Shown: positions 38,800 through 52,400 of the stretch, piece after piece
How the letters are laid out: each line of letters opens with the position of its first letter
Numbering within the stretch: position 1 is the stretch's first letter
From: Fasciola hepatica
Taxonomy: Eukaryota > Platyhelminthes > Trematoda > Plagiorchiida > Fasciolidae
Assembly: GCA_948099385.1 (NCBI GenBank)
Contig: CANUEZ040000198.1
Location: 4,168,501 to 4,232,500, forward strand
Length of the DNA: 64,000 nt
Direction: 5' to 3'
Program-made: the position numbers and the translations under genes
Notes under the pieces: generated by a model
Seen by the model: only the letters and a program-made list of their open reading frames with translations
Databases searched by the model: none
Told to the model about the DNA's origin: nothing

Positions 38800-41200
38800 G
38801 AGGATTTGACGTCGATCTACGATGATTCATTCATTCGCCATATATCTGGTATTGTTGAATATTACTTGTGTTATAATGGACAAGACGTGCATGGGTAATA
38901 GGTTGTTTATGCCAAGATGGCTTGTTCGGACATGGACAAAACAAACCAAACGTTACAAACATGCTTGTTTGCAAAGTGGCTGCCCCCGTTCACTTGAAGA
39001 CAGTGACCATCCGACGGAGAAGCTGTCGTGTGGTTCGCCTGTTGTTGCTCACCTTATCGCGTTCAGTCTCTTGGGCATAGCGGCAATGGTAATCCACGAC
39101 TGACGACAGTTCCCTTTTCAGCAATCAACTACTTACCAAGTAGTATATACGCTCACCACACTTGGAAAGATATGCTTCTGTTTTTGATGAGAAATCGGAA
39201 ATGCTTCAAGGAGTGAGGGCATTGAACGTATGCGAATCCATAGAACCTGTGGCACTACCGATGAAGTCCATTCCATAGAAAGTTAGAGATGGATTTGATC
39301 ACGAGCTGAACATTCTCACATGAGAAGACGTCCTGGTTAGAACTGATCAACCGACAGATTGGGTCAGTCAAATCGTCATAGTGACAAAAGCGTGCAAAAA
39401 CTACTTCACATTTGCATTGATCCGAAACCACTAACAACAAAAAAAAGAACTCAGCAGAGAGGGTTTGACGTCGTTCTACGATGATCCAATCATTCGCCAT
39501 ATATCTGGTATTGTTGAATATTACTTGTGTTATAATGGACAAGACGTGCATGGGTAATAGGTTGTTTATGCCAAGATAGCTTGTTCGGACATGGACAAAA
39601 CAAACGAAACGTTACAAACATGCTTGTTTGCAAAGTGGCTGCCCCCGTTCACTTGAAGACAGTGACCATCCGACGGAGAAGCTGTCGTGTGGTTCGCCTG
39701 TTGTTGCTCACCTTATCGCGTTCAGTCTCTTGGGCATAGCGGCAATGGTAATCCACGACTGACGACAGTTCCCTTTTCAGCAATCAACTACTTACCAAGT
39801 AGTATATACGCTCACCACACTTGGAAAGATATGCTTCTGTTTTTGATGAGAAATCGGAAATGCTTCAAGGAGTGAGGGCATTGAACGTATGCGAATCCAT
39901 AGAACCTGTGGCACTACCGATGAAGTCCATTCCATAGAAAGTTAGAGATGGATTTGATCACGAGCTGAACATTCTCACATGAGAAGACGTCCTGGTTAGA
40001 ACTGATCAACCGACAGATTGGGTCAGTCAAATCGTCATAGTGACAAAAGCGTGCAAAAACTACTTCACATTTGCATTGATCCGAAACCACTAACAACAAA
40101 AAAAAGAACTCAGCAGAGAGGATTTGACGTCGATCTACGATGATTCATTCATTCGCCATATATCTGGTATTGTTGAATATTACTTGTGTTATAATGGACA
40201 AGACGTGCATGGGTAATAGGTTGTTTATGCCAAGATGGCTTGTTCGGACATGGACAAAACAAACCAAACGTTACAAACATGCTTGTTTGCAAAGTGGCTG
40301 CCCCCGTTCACTTGAAGACAGTGACCATCCGACGGAGAAGCTGTCGTGTGGTTCGCCTGTTGTTGCTCACCTTATCGCGTTCAGTCTCTTGGGCATAGCG
40401 GCAATGGTAATCCACGACTGACGACAGTTCCCTTTTCAGCAATCAACTACTTACCAAGTAGTATATACGCTCACCACACTTGGAAAGATATGCTTCTGTT
40501 TTTGATGAGAAATCGGAAATGCTTCAAGGAGTGAGGGCATTGAACGTATGCGAATCCATAGAACCTGTGGTACTACCGATGAAGTCCATTCCATAGAAAG
40601 TTAGAGATGGATTTGATCACGAGCTGAACATTCTCACATGAGAAGACGTCCTGGTTAGAACTGATCAACCGACAGATTGGGTCAGTCAAATCGTCATAGT
40701 GACAAAAGCGTGCAAAAACTACTTCACATTTGCATTGATTCGAAACCACTAACAACAAAAAAAAGAACTCAGCAGAGAGGATTTGACGTCGTTCTACGAT
40801 GATCCATTCATTCGCCATATATCTGGTATTGTTGAATATTACTTGTGTTATAATGGACAAGACGTGCATGGGTAATAGGTTGTTTATGCCAAGATGGCTT
40901 GTTCGGACATGGACAAAACAAACCAAACGTTACAAACATGCTTGTTTGCAAAGTGGCTGCCCCCGTTCACTTGAAGACAGTGACCATCCGACGGAGAAGC
41001 TGTCGTGTGGTTCGCCTGTTGTTGCTCACCTTATCGCGTTCAGTCTCTTGGGCATAGCGGCAATGGTAATCCACGACTGACGACAGTTCCCTTTTCAGCA
41101 ATCAACTACTTACCAAGTAGTATATACGCTCACCACACTTGGAAAGATATGCTTCTGTTTTTGATGAGAAATCGGAAATGCTTCAAGGAGTGAGGGCATT
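38800..41200 (+). repeat. Four-unit block, copy 1 (repeated about 5,274 bases downstream)
   Basis: The order GATGATCCAATCATTC (39,479), CAAACGAAACG (39,601), a GTCGATC unit, then GGTACTA with TTGATTCGAAACC (about 40,735) is repeated at 44,755, 44,876 and about 46,010, eight units away. GATCCAATC is otherwise seen only at 36,846. The downstream copy has gained private changes: GGCACGACC (44,525), TCAAATCCTCAT and CTTCGGC. Confidence 0.65.
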
Positions 41201-44073
41201 GAACGTATGCGAATCCATAGAACCTGTGGTACTACCGATGAAGTCCATTCCATAGAAAGTTAGAGATGGATTTGATCACGAGCTGAACATTCTCACATGA
41301 GAAGACGTCCTGGTTAGAACTGATCAACCGACAGATTGGGTCAGTCAAATCGTCATAGTGACAAAAGCGTGCAAAAACTATTTCACATTTGCATTGATCC
41401 GAAACCACTAACAACAAAAAAAAGAACTCAGCAGAGAGGATTTGACGTCGATCTACGATGATTCATTCATTCGCCATATATCTGGTATTGTTGAATATTA
41501 CTTGTGTTATAATGGACAAGACGTGCATGGGTAATAGGTTGTTTATGCCAAGATGGCTTGTTCGGACATGGACAAAACAAACCAAACGTTACAAACATGC
41601 TTGTTTGCAAAGTGGCTGCCCCCGTTCACTTGAAGACAGTGACCATCCGACGGAGAAGCTGTCGTGTGGTTCGCCTGTTGTTGCTCACCTTATCGCGTTC
41701 AGTCTCTTGGGCATAGCGGCAATGGTAATCCACGACTGACGACAGTTCCCTTTTCAGCAATCAACTACTTACCAAGTAGTATATACGCTCACCACACTTG
41801 GAAAGATATGCTTCTGTTTTTGATGAGAAATCGGAAATGCTTCAAGGAGTGAGGGCATTGAACGTATGCGAATCCATAGAACCTGTGGCACTACCGATGA
41901 AGTCCATTCCATAGAAAGTTAGAGATGGATTTGATCACGAGCTGAACATTCTCACATGAGAAGACGTCCTGGTTAGAACTGATCAACCGACAGATTGGGT
42001 CAGTCAAATCGTCATAGTGACAAAAGCGTGCAAAAACTATTTCACATTTGCATTGATCCGAAACCACTAACAACAAAAAAAAAGAACTCAGCAGAGAGGA
42101 TTTGACGTCGATCTACGATGATTCATTCATTCGCCATATATCTGGTATTGTTGAATATTACTTGTGTTATAATGGACAAGACGTGCATGGGTAATAGGTT
42201 GTTTATGCCAAGATGGCTTGTTCGGACATGGACAAAACAAACCAAACGTTACAAACATGCTTGTTTGCAAAGTGGCTGCCCCCGTTCACTTGAAGACAGT
42301 GACCATCCGACGGAGAAGCTGTCGTGTGGTTCGCCTGTTGTTGCTCACCTTATCGCGTTCAGTCTCTTGGGCATAGCGGCAATGGTAATCCACGACTGAC
42401 GACAGTTCCCTTTTCAGCAATCAACTACTTACCAAGTAGTATATACGCTCACCACACTTGGAAAGATATGCTTCTGTTTTTGATGAGAAATCGGAAATGC
42501 TTCAAGGAGTGAGGGCATTGAACGTATGCGAATCCATAGAACCTGTGGTACTACCGATGAAGTCCATTCCATAGAAAGTTAGAGATGGATTTGATCACGA
42601 GCTGAACATTCTCACATGAGAAGACGTCCTGGTTAGAACTGATCAACCGACAGATTGGGTCAGTCAAATCGTCATAGTGACAAAAGCGTGCAAAAACTAC
42701 TTCACATTTGCATTGATTCGAAACCACTAACAACAAAAAAAAGAACTCAGCAGAGAGGATTTGACGTCGTTCTACGATGATCCATTCATTCGCCATATAT
42801 CTGGTATTGTTGAATATTACTTGTGTTATAATGGACAAGACGTGCATGGGTAATAGGTTGTTTATGCCAAGATGGCTTGTTCGGACATGGACAAAACAAA
42901 CGAAACGTTACAAACATGCTTGTTTGCAAAGTGGCTGCCCCCGTTCACTTGAAGACAGTGACCATCCGACGGAGAAGCTGTCGTGTGGTTCGCCTGTTGT
43001 TGCTCACCTTATCGCGTTCAGTCTCTTGGGCATAGCGGCAATGGTAATCCACGACTGACGACAGTTCCCTTTTCAGCAATCAACTACTTACCAAGTAGTA
43101 TATACGCTCACCACACTTGGAAAGATATGCTTCTGTTTTTGATGAGAAATCGGAAATGCTTCAAGGAGTGAGGGCATTGAACGTATGCGAATCCATAGAA
43201 CCTGTGGTACTACCGATGAAGTCCATTCCATAGAAAGTTAGAGATGGATTTGATCACGAGCTGAACATTCTCACATGAGAAGACGTCCTGGTTAGAACTG
43301 ATCAACCGACAGATTGGGTCAGTCAAATCGTCATAGTGACAAAAGCGTGCAAAAACTACTTCACATTTGCATTGATCCGAAACCACTAACAACAAAAAAA
43401 AGAACTCAGCAGAGAGGATTTGACGTCGATCTACGATGATTCATTCATTCGCCATATATCTGGTATTGTTGAATATTACTTGTGTTATAATGGACAAGAC
43501 GTGCATGGGTAATAGGTTGTTTATGCCAAGATGGCTTGTTCGGACATGGACAAAACAAACGAAACGTTACAAACATGCTTGTTTGCAAAGTGGCTGCCCC
43601 CGTTCACTTGAAGACAGTGACCATCCGACGGAGAAGCTGTCGTGTGGTTCGCCTGTTGTTGCTCACCTTATCGCGTTCAGTCTCTTGGGCATAGCGGCAA
43701 TGGTAATCCACGACTGACGACAGTTCCCTTTTCAGCAATCAACTACTTACCAAGTAGTATATACGCTCACCACACTTGGAAAGATATGCTTCTGTTTTTG
43801 ATGAGAAATCGGAAATGCTTCAAGGAGTGAGGGCATTGAACGTATGCGAATCCATAGAACCTGTGGCACTACCGATGAAGTCCATTCCATAGAAAGTTAG
43901 AGATGGATTTGATCACGAGCTGAACATTCTCACATGAGAAGACGTCCTGGTTAGAACTGATCAACCGACAGATTGGGTCAGTCAAATCGTCATAGTGACA
44001 AAAGCGTGCAAAAACTATTTCACATTTGCATTGATCCGAAACCACTAACAACAAAAAAAAAGAACTCAGCAGA

Positions 44074-46474
44074 GAGGATTTGACGTCGATCTACGATGAT
44101 TCATTCATTCGCCATATATCTGGTATTGTTGAATATTACTTGTGTTATAATGGACAAGACGTGCATGGGTAATAGGTTGTTTATGCCAAGATGGCTTGTT
44201 CGGACATGGACAAAACAAACCAAACGTTACAAACATGCTTGTTTGCAAAGTGGCTGCCCCCGTTCACTTGAAGACAGTGACCATCCGACGGAGAAGCTGT
44301 CGTGTGGTTCGCCTGTTGTTGCTCACCTTATCGCGTTCAGTCTCTTGGGCATAGCGGCAATGGTAATCCACGACTGACGACAGTTCCCTTTACAGCAATC
44401 AACTACTTACCAAGTAGTATATACGCTCACCACACTTGGAAAGATATGCTTCTGTTTTTGATGAGAAATCGGAAATGCTTCAAGGAGTGAGGGCATTGAA
44501 CGTATGCGAATCCATAGAACCTGTGGCACGACCGATGAAGTCCATTCCATAGAAAGTTAGAGATGGATTTGATCACGAGCTGAACATTCTCACATGAGAA
44601 GACGTCCTGGTTAGAACTGATCAACCGACAGATTGGGTCAGTCAAATCGTCATAGTGACAAAAGCGTGCAAAAACTACTTCACATTTGCATTGATCCGAA
44701 ACCACTAACAACAAAAAAAAGAACTCAGCAGAGAGGGTTTGACGTCGTTCTACGATGATCCAATCATTCGCCATATATCTGGTATTGTTGAATATTACTT
44801 GTGTTATAATGGACAAGACGTGCATGGGTAATAGGTTGTTTATGCCAAGATAGCTTGTTCGGACATGGACAAAACAAACGAAACGTTACAAACATGCTTG
44901 TTTGCAAAGTGGCTGCCCCCGTTCACTTGAAGACAGTGACCATCCGACGGAGAAGCTGTCGTGTGGTTCGCCTGTTGTTGCTCACCTTATCGCGTTCAGT
45001 CTCTTGGGCATAGCGGCAATGGTAATCCACGACTGACGACAGTTCCCTTTTCAGCAATCAACTACTTACCAAGTAGTATATACGCTCACCACACTTGGAA
45101 AGATATGCTTCTGTTTTTGATGAGAAATCGGAAATGCTTCAAGGAGTGAGGGCATTGAACGTATGCGAATCCATAGAACCTGTGGCACTACCGATGAAGT
45201 CCATTCCATAGAAAGTTAGAGATGGATTTGATCACGAGCTGAACATTCTCACATGAGAAGACGTCCTGGTTAGAACTGATCAACCGACAGATTGGGTCAG
45301 TCAAATCCTCATAGTGACAAAAGCGTGCAAAAACTACTTCACATTTGCATTGATCCGAAACCACTAACAACAAAAAAAAGAACTCAGCAGAGAGGATTTG
45401 ACGTCGATCTACGATGATTCATTCATTCGCCATATATCTGGTATTGTTGAATATTACTTGTGTTATAATGGACAAGACGTGCATGGGTAATAGGTTGTTT
45501 ATGCCAAGATGGCTTGTTCGGACATGGACAAAACAAACCAAACGTTACAAACATGCTTGTTTGCAAAGTGGCTGCCCCCGTTCACTTGAAGACAGTGACC
45601 ATCCGACGGAGAAGCTGTCGTGTGGTTCGCCTGTTGTTGCTCACCTTATCGCGTTCAGTCTCTTCGGCATAGCGGCAATGGTAATCCACGACTGACGACA
45701 GTTCCCTTTTCAGCAATCAACTACTTACCAAGTAGTATATACGCTCACCACACTTGGAAAGATATGCTTCTGTTTTTGATGAGAAATCGGAAATGCTTCA
45801 AGGAGTGAGGGCATTGAACGTATGCGAATCCATAGAACCTGTGGTACTACCGATGAAGTCCATTCCATAGAAAGTTAGAGATGGATTTGATCACGAGCTG
45901 AACATTCTCACATGAGAAGACGTCCTGGTTAGAACTGATCAACCGACAGATTGGGTCAGTCAAATCGTCATAGTGACAAAAGCGTGCAAAAACTACTTCA
46001 CATTTGCATTGATTCGAAACCACTAACAACAAAAAAAAGAACTCAGCAGAGAGGATTTGACGTCGTTCTACGATGATCCATTCATTCGCCATATATCTGG
46101 TATTGTTGAATATTACTTGTGTTATAATGGACAAGACGTGCATGGGTAATAGGTTGTTTATGCCAAGATGGCTTGTTCGGACATGGACAAAACAAACCAA
46201 ACGTTACAAACATGCTTGTTTGCAAAGTGGCTGCCCCCGTTCACTTGAAGACAGTGACCATCCGACGGAGAAGCTGTCGTGTGGTTCGCCTGTTGTTGCT
46301 CACCTTATCGCGTTCAGTCTCTTGGGCATAGCGGCAATGGTAATCCACGACTGACGACAGTTCCCTTTTCAGCAATCAACTACTTACCAAGTAGTATATA
46401 CGCTCACCACACTTGGAAAGATATGCTTCTGTTTTTGATGAGAAATCGGAAATGCTTCAAGGAGTGAGGGCATT
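44074..46474 (+). repeat. Four-unit block, copy 2
   Basis: This is the downstream partner of 38,800-41,200. The change GGCACGACC in its second unit removes a stop on the minus strand, giving the longest open frame of the window (132 codons, 44,427-44,825, minus). That frame is antisense to the RT fossil and has no support as a gene. Confidence 0.65.
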
Positions 46475-49400
46475 GAACGTATGCGAATCCATAGAACCTG
46501 TGGCACTACCGATGAAGTCCATTCCATAGAAAGTTAGAGATGGATTTGATCACGAGCTGAACATTCTCACATGAGAAGACGTCCTGGTTAGAACTGATCA
46601 ACCGACAGATTGGGTCAGTCAAATCGTCATAGTGACAAAAGCGTGCAAAAACTACTTCACATTTGCATTGATTCGAAACCACTAACAACAAAAAAAAGAA
46701 CTCAGCAGAGAGGATTTGACGTCGTTCTACGATGATCCATTCATTCGCCATATATCTGGTATTGTTGAATATTACTTGTGTTATAATGGACAAGACGTGC
46801 ATGGGTAATAGGTTGTTTATGCCAAGATAGCTTGTTCGGACATGGACAAAACAAACCAAACGTTACAAACATGCTTGTTTGCAAAGTGGCTGCCCCCGTT
46901 CACTTGAAGACAGTGACCATCCGACGGAGAAGCTGTCGTGTGGTTCGCCTGTTGTTGCTCACCTTATCGCGTTCAGTCTCTTGGGCATAGCGGCAATGGT
47001 AATCCACGACTGACGACAGTTCCCTTTTCAGCAATCAACTACTTACCAAGTAGTATATACGCTCACCACACTTGGAAAGATATGCTTCTGTTTTTGATGA
47101 GAAATCGGAAATGCTTCAAGGAGTGAGGGCATTGAACGTATGCGAATCCATAGAACCTGTGGCACTACCGATGAAGTCCATTCCATAGAAAGTTAGAGAT
47201 GGATTTGATCACGAGCTGAACATTCTCACATGAGAAGACGTCCTGGTTAGAACTGATCAACCGACAGATTGGGTCAGTCAAATCGTCATAGTGACAAAAG
47301 CGTGCAAAAACTACTTCACATTTGCATTGATCCGAAACCACTAACAACAAAAAAAAGAACTCAGCAGAGAGGATTTGACGTCGATCTACGATGATTCATT
47401 CATTCGCCATATATCTGGTATTGTTGAATATTACTTGTGTTATAATGGACAAGACGTGCATGGGTAATAGGTTGTTTATGCCAAGATGGCTTGTTCGGAC
47501 ATGGACAAAACAAACCAAACGTTACAAACATGCTTGTTTGCAAAGTGGCTGCCCCCGTTCACTTGAAGACAGTGACCATCCGACGGAGAAGCTGTCGTGT
47601 GGTTCGCCTGTTGTTGCTCACCTTATCGCGTTCAGTCTCTTGGGCATAGCGGCAATGGTAATCCACGACTGACGACAGTTCCCTTTTCAGCAATCAACTA
47701 CTTACCAAGTAGTATATACGCTCACCACACTTGGAAAGATATGCTTCTGTTTTTGATGAGAAATCGGAAATGCTTCAAGGAGTGAGGGCATTGAACGTAT
47801 GCGAATCCATAGAACCTGTGGTACTACCGATGAAGTCCATTCCATAGAAAGTTAGAGATGTATTTGATCACGAGCTGAACATTCTCACATGAGAAGACGT
47901 CCTGGTTAGAACTGATCAACCGACAGATTGGGTCAGTCAAATCGTCATAGTGACAAAAGCGTGCAAAAACTACTTCACATTTGCATTGATCCGAAACCAC
48001 TAACAACAAAAAAAAGAACTCAGCAGAGAGGGTTTGACGTCGTTCTACGATGATCCATTCATTCGCCATATATCTGGTATTGTTGAATATTACTTGTGTT
48101 ATAATGGACAAGACGTGCATGGGTAATAGGTTGTTTATGCCAAGATAGCTTGTTCGGACATGGACCAAACAAACCAAACGTTACAAACATGCTTGTTTGC
48201 AAAGTGGCTGCCCCCGTTCACTTGAAGACAGTGACCATCCGACGGAGAAGCTGTCGTGTGGTTCGCCTGTTGTTGCTCACCTTATCGCGTTCAGTCTCTT
48301 GGGCATAGCGGCAATGGTAATCCACGACTGACGACAGTTCCCTTTTCAGCAATCAACTACTTACCAAGTAGTATATACGCTCACCACACTTGGAAAGATA
48401 TGCTTCTGTTTTTGATGAGAAATCGGAAATGCTTCAAGGAGTGAGGGCATTGAACGTATGCGAATCCATAGAACCTGTGGCACTACCGATGAAGTCCATT
48501 CCATAGAAAGTTAGAGATGGATTTGATCACGAGCTGAACATTCTCACATGAGAAGACGTCCTGGTTAGAACTGATCAACCGACAGATTGGGTCAGTCAAA
48601 TCGTCATAGTGACAAAAGCGTGCAAAAACTACTTCACATTTGCATTGATCCGAAACCACTAACAACAAAAAAAAGAACTCAGCAGAGAGGGTTTGACTTC
48701 GTTCTACGATGATCCATTCATTCGCCATATATCTGGTATTGTTGAATATTACTTGTGTTATAATGGACAAGACGTGCATGGGTAATAGGTTGTTTATGCC
48801 AAGATAGCTTGTTCGGACATGGACAAAACAAACCAAACGTTACAAACATGCTTGTTTGCAAAGTGGCTGCCCCCGTTCACTTGAAGACAGTGACCATCCG
48901 ACGGAGAAGCTGTCGTGTGGTTCGCCTGTTGTTGCTCACCTTATCGCGTTCAGTCTCTTGGGCATAGCGGCAATGGTAATCCACGACTGACGACAGTTCC
49001 CTTTTCAGCAATCAACTACTTACCAAGTAGTATATACGCTCACCACACTTGGAAAGATATGCTTCTGTTTTTGATGAGAAATCGGAAATGCTTCAAGGAG
49101 TGAGGGCATTGAACGTATGCGAATCCATAGAACCTGTGGCACTACCGATGAAGTCCATTCCATAGAAAGTTAGAGATGGATTTGATCACGAGCTGAACAT
49201 TCTCACATGAGAAGACGTCCTGGTTAGAACTGATCAACCGACAGATTGGGTCAGTCAAATCGTCATAGTGACAAAAGCGTGCAAAAACTATTTCACATTT
49301 GCATTGATCCGAAACCACTAACAACAAAAAAAAGAACTCAGCAGAGAGGATTTGACGTCGATCTACGATGATTCATTCATTCGCCATATATCTGGTATTG

Positions 49401-52400
49401 TTGAATACTACTTGTGTTATAATGGACAAGACGTGCATGGGTAATAGGTTGTTTATGCCAAGATGGCTTGTTCGGACATGGACAAAACAAACCAAACGTT
49501 ACAAACATGCTTGTTTGCAAAGTGGCTGCCCCCGTTCACTTGAAGACAGTGACCATCCGACGGAGAAGCTGTCGTGTGGTTCGCCTGTTGTTGCTCACCT
49601 TATCGCGTTCAGTCTCTTGGGCATAGCGGCAATGGTAATCCACGACTGACGACAGTTCCCTTTTCAGCAATCAACTACTTACCAAGTAGTATATACGCTC
49701 ACCACACTTGGAAAGATATGCTTCTGTTTTTGATGAGAAATCGGAAATGCTTCAAGGAGTGAGGGCATTGAACGTATGCGAATCCATAGAACCTGTGGTA
49801 CTACCGATGAAGTCCATTCCATAGAAAGTTAGAGATGGATTTGATCACGAGCTGAACATTCTCACATGAGAAGACGTCCTGGTTAGAACTGATCAACCGA
49901 CAGATTGGGTCAGTCAAATCGTCATAGTGACAAAAGCGTGCAAAAACTACTTCACATTTGCATTGATTCGAAACCACTAACAACAAAAAAAAGAACTCAG
50001 CAGAGAGGATTTGACGTCGTTCTACGATGATCCATTCATTCGCCATATATCTGGTATTGTTGAATATTACTTGTGTTATAATGGACAAGACGTGCATGGG
50101 TAATAGGTTGTTTATGCCAAGATAGCTTGTTCGGACATGGACAAAACAAACCAAACGTTACAAACATGCTTGTTTGCAAAGTGGCTGCCCCCGTTCACTT
50201 GAAGACAGTGACCATCCGACGGAGAAGCTGTCGTGTGGTTCGCCTGTTGTTGCTCACCTTATCGCGTTCAGTCTCTTGGGCATAGCGGCAATGGTAATCC
50301 ACGACTGACGACAGTTCCCTTTTCAGCAATCAACTACTTACCAAGTAGTATATACGCTCACCACACTTGGAAAGATATGCTTCTGTTTTTGATGAGAAAT
50401 CGGAAATGCTTCAAGGAGTGAGGGCATTGAACGTATGCGAATCCATAGAACCTGTGGCACTACCGATGAAGTCCATTCCATAGAAAGTTAGAGATGGATT
50501 TGATCACGAGCTGAACATTCTCACATGAGAAGACGTCCTGGTTAGAACTGATCAACCGACAGATTGGGTCAGTCAAATCGTCATAGTGACAAAAGCGTGC
50601 AAAAACTATTTCACATTTGCATTGATCCGAAACCACTAACAACAAAAAAAAAGAACTCAGCAGAGAGGATTTGACGTCGATCTACGATGATTCATTCATT
50701 CGCCATATATCTGGTATTGTTGAATATTACTTGTGTTATAATGGACAAGACGTGCATGGGTAATAGGTTGTTTATGCCAAGATGGCTTGTTCGGACATGG
50801 ACAAAACAAACGAAACGTTACAAACATGCTTGTTTGCAAAGTGGCTGCCCCCGTTCATTTGAAGACAGTGACCATCCGACGGAGAAGCTGTCGTGTGGTT
50901 CGCCTGTTGTTGCTCACCTTATCGCGTTCAGTCTCTTCGGCATAGCGGCAATGGTAATCCACGACTGACGACAGTTCCCTTTTCAGCAATCAACTACTTA
51001 CCAAGTAGTATATACGCTCACCACACTTGGAAAGATATGCTTCTGTTTTTGATGAGAAATCGGAAATGCTTCAAGGAGTGAGGGCATTGAACGTATGCGA
51101 ATCCATAGAACCTGTGGCACTACCGATGAAGTCCATTCCATAGAAAGTTAGAGATGGATTTGATCACGAGCTGAACATTCTCACATGAGAAGACGTCCTG
51201 GTTAGAACTGATCAACCGACAGATTGGGTCAGTCAAATCGTCATAGTGACAAAAGCGTGCAAAAACTATTTCACATTTGCATTGATCCGAAACCACTAAC
51301 AACAAAAAAAAGAACTCAGCAGAGAGGATTTGACGTCGATCTACGATGATTCATTCATTCGCCATATATCTGGTATTGTTGAATATTACTTGTGTTATAA
51401 TGGACAAGACGTGCATGGGTAATAGGTTGTTTATGCCAAGATGGCTTGTTCGGACATGGACAAAACAAACCAAACGTTACAAACATGCTTGTTTGCAAAG
51501 TGGCTGCCCCCGTTCACTTGAACACAATGACCATCCGACGGAGAAGCTGTCGTGTGGTTCGCCTGTTGTTGCTCACCTTATCGCGTTCAGTCTCTTGGGC
51601 ATAGCGGCAATGGTAATCCACGACTGACGACAGTTCCCTTTTCAGCAATCAACTACTTACCAAGTAGTATATACGCTCACCACACTTGGAAAGATATGCT
51701 TCTGTTTTTGATGAGAAATCGGAAATGCTTCAAGGAGTGAGGGCATTGAACGTATGCGAATCCATAGAACCTGTGGTACTACCGATGAAGTCCATTCCAT
51801 AGAAAGTTAGAGATGGATTTGATCACGAGCTGAACATTCTCACATGAGAAGACGTCCTGGTTAGAACTGATCAACCGACAGATTGGGTCAGTCAAATCGT
51901 CATAGTGACAAAAGCGTGCAAAAACTACTTCACATTTGCATTGATTCGAAACCACTAACAACAAAAAAAAGAACTCAGCAGAGAGGATTTGACGTCGTTC
52001 TACGATGATCCATTCATTCGCCATATATCTGGTATTGTTGAATATTACTTGTGTTATAATGGACAAGACGTGCATGGGTAATAGGTTGTTTATGCCAAGA
52101 TAGCTTGTTCGGACATGGACAAAACAAACCAAACGTTACAAACATGCTTGTTTGCAAAGTGGCTGCCCCCGTTCACTTGAAGACAGTGACCATCCGACGG
52201 AGAAGCTGTCGTGTGGTTCGCCTGTTGTTGCTCACCTTATCGCGTTCAGTCTCTTGGGCATAGCGGCAATGGTAATCCACGACTGACGACAGTTCCCTTT
52301 TCAGCAATCAACTACTTACCAAGTAGTATATACGCTCACCACACTTGGAAAGATATGCTTCTGTTTTTGATGAGAAATCGGAAATGCTTCAAGGAGTGAG

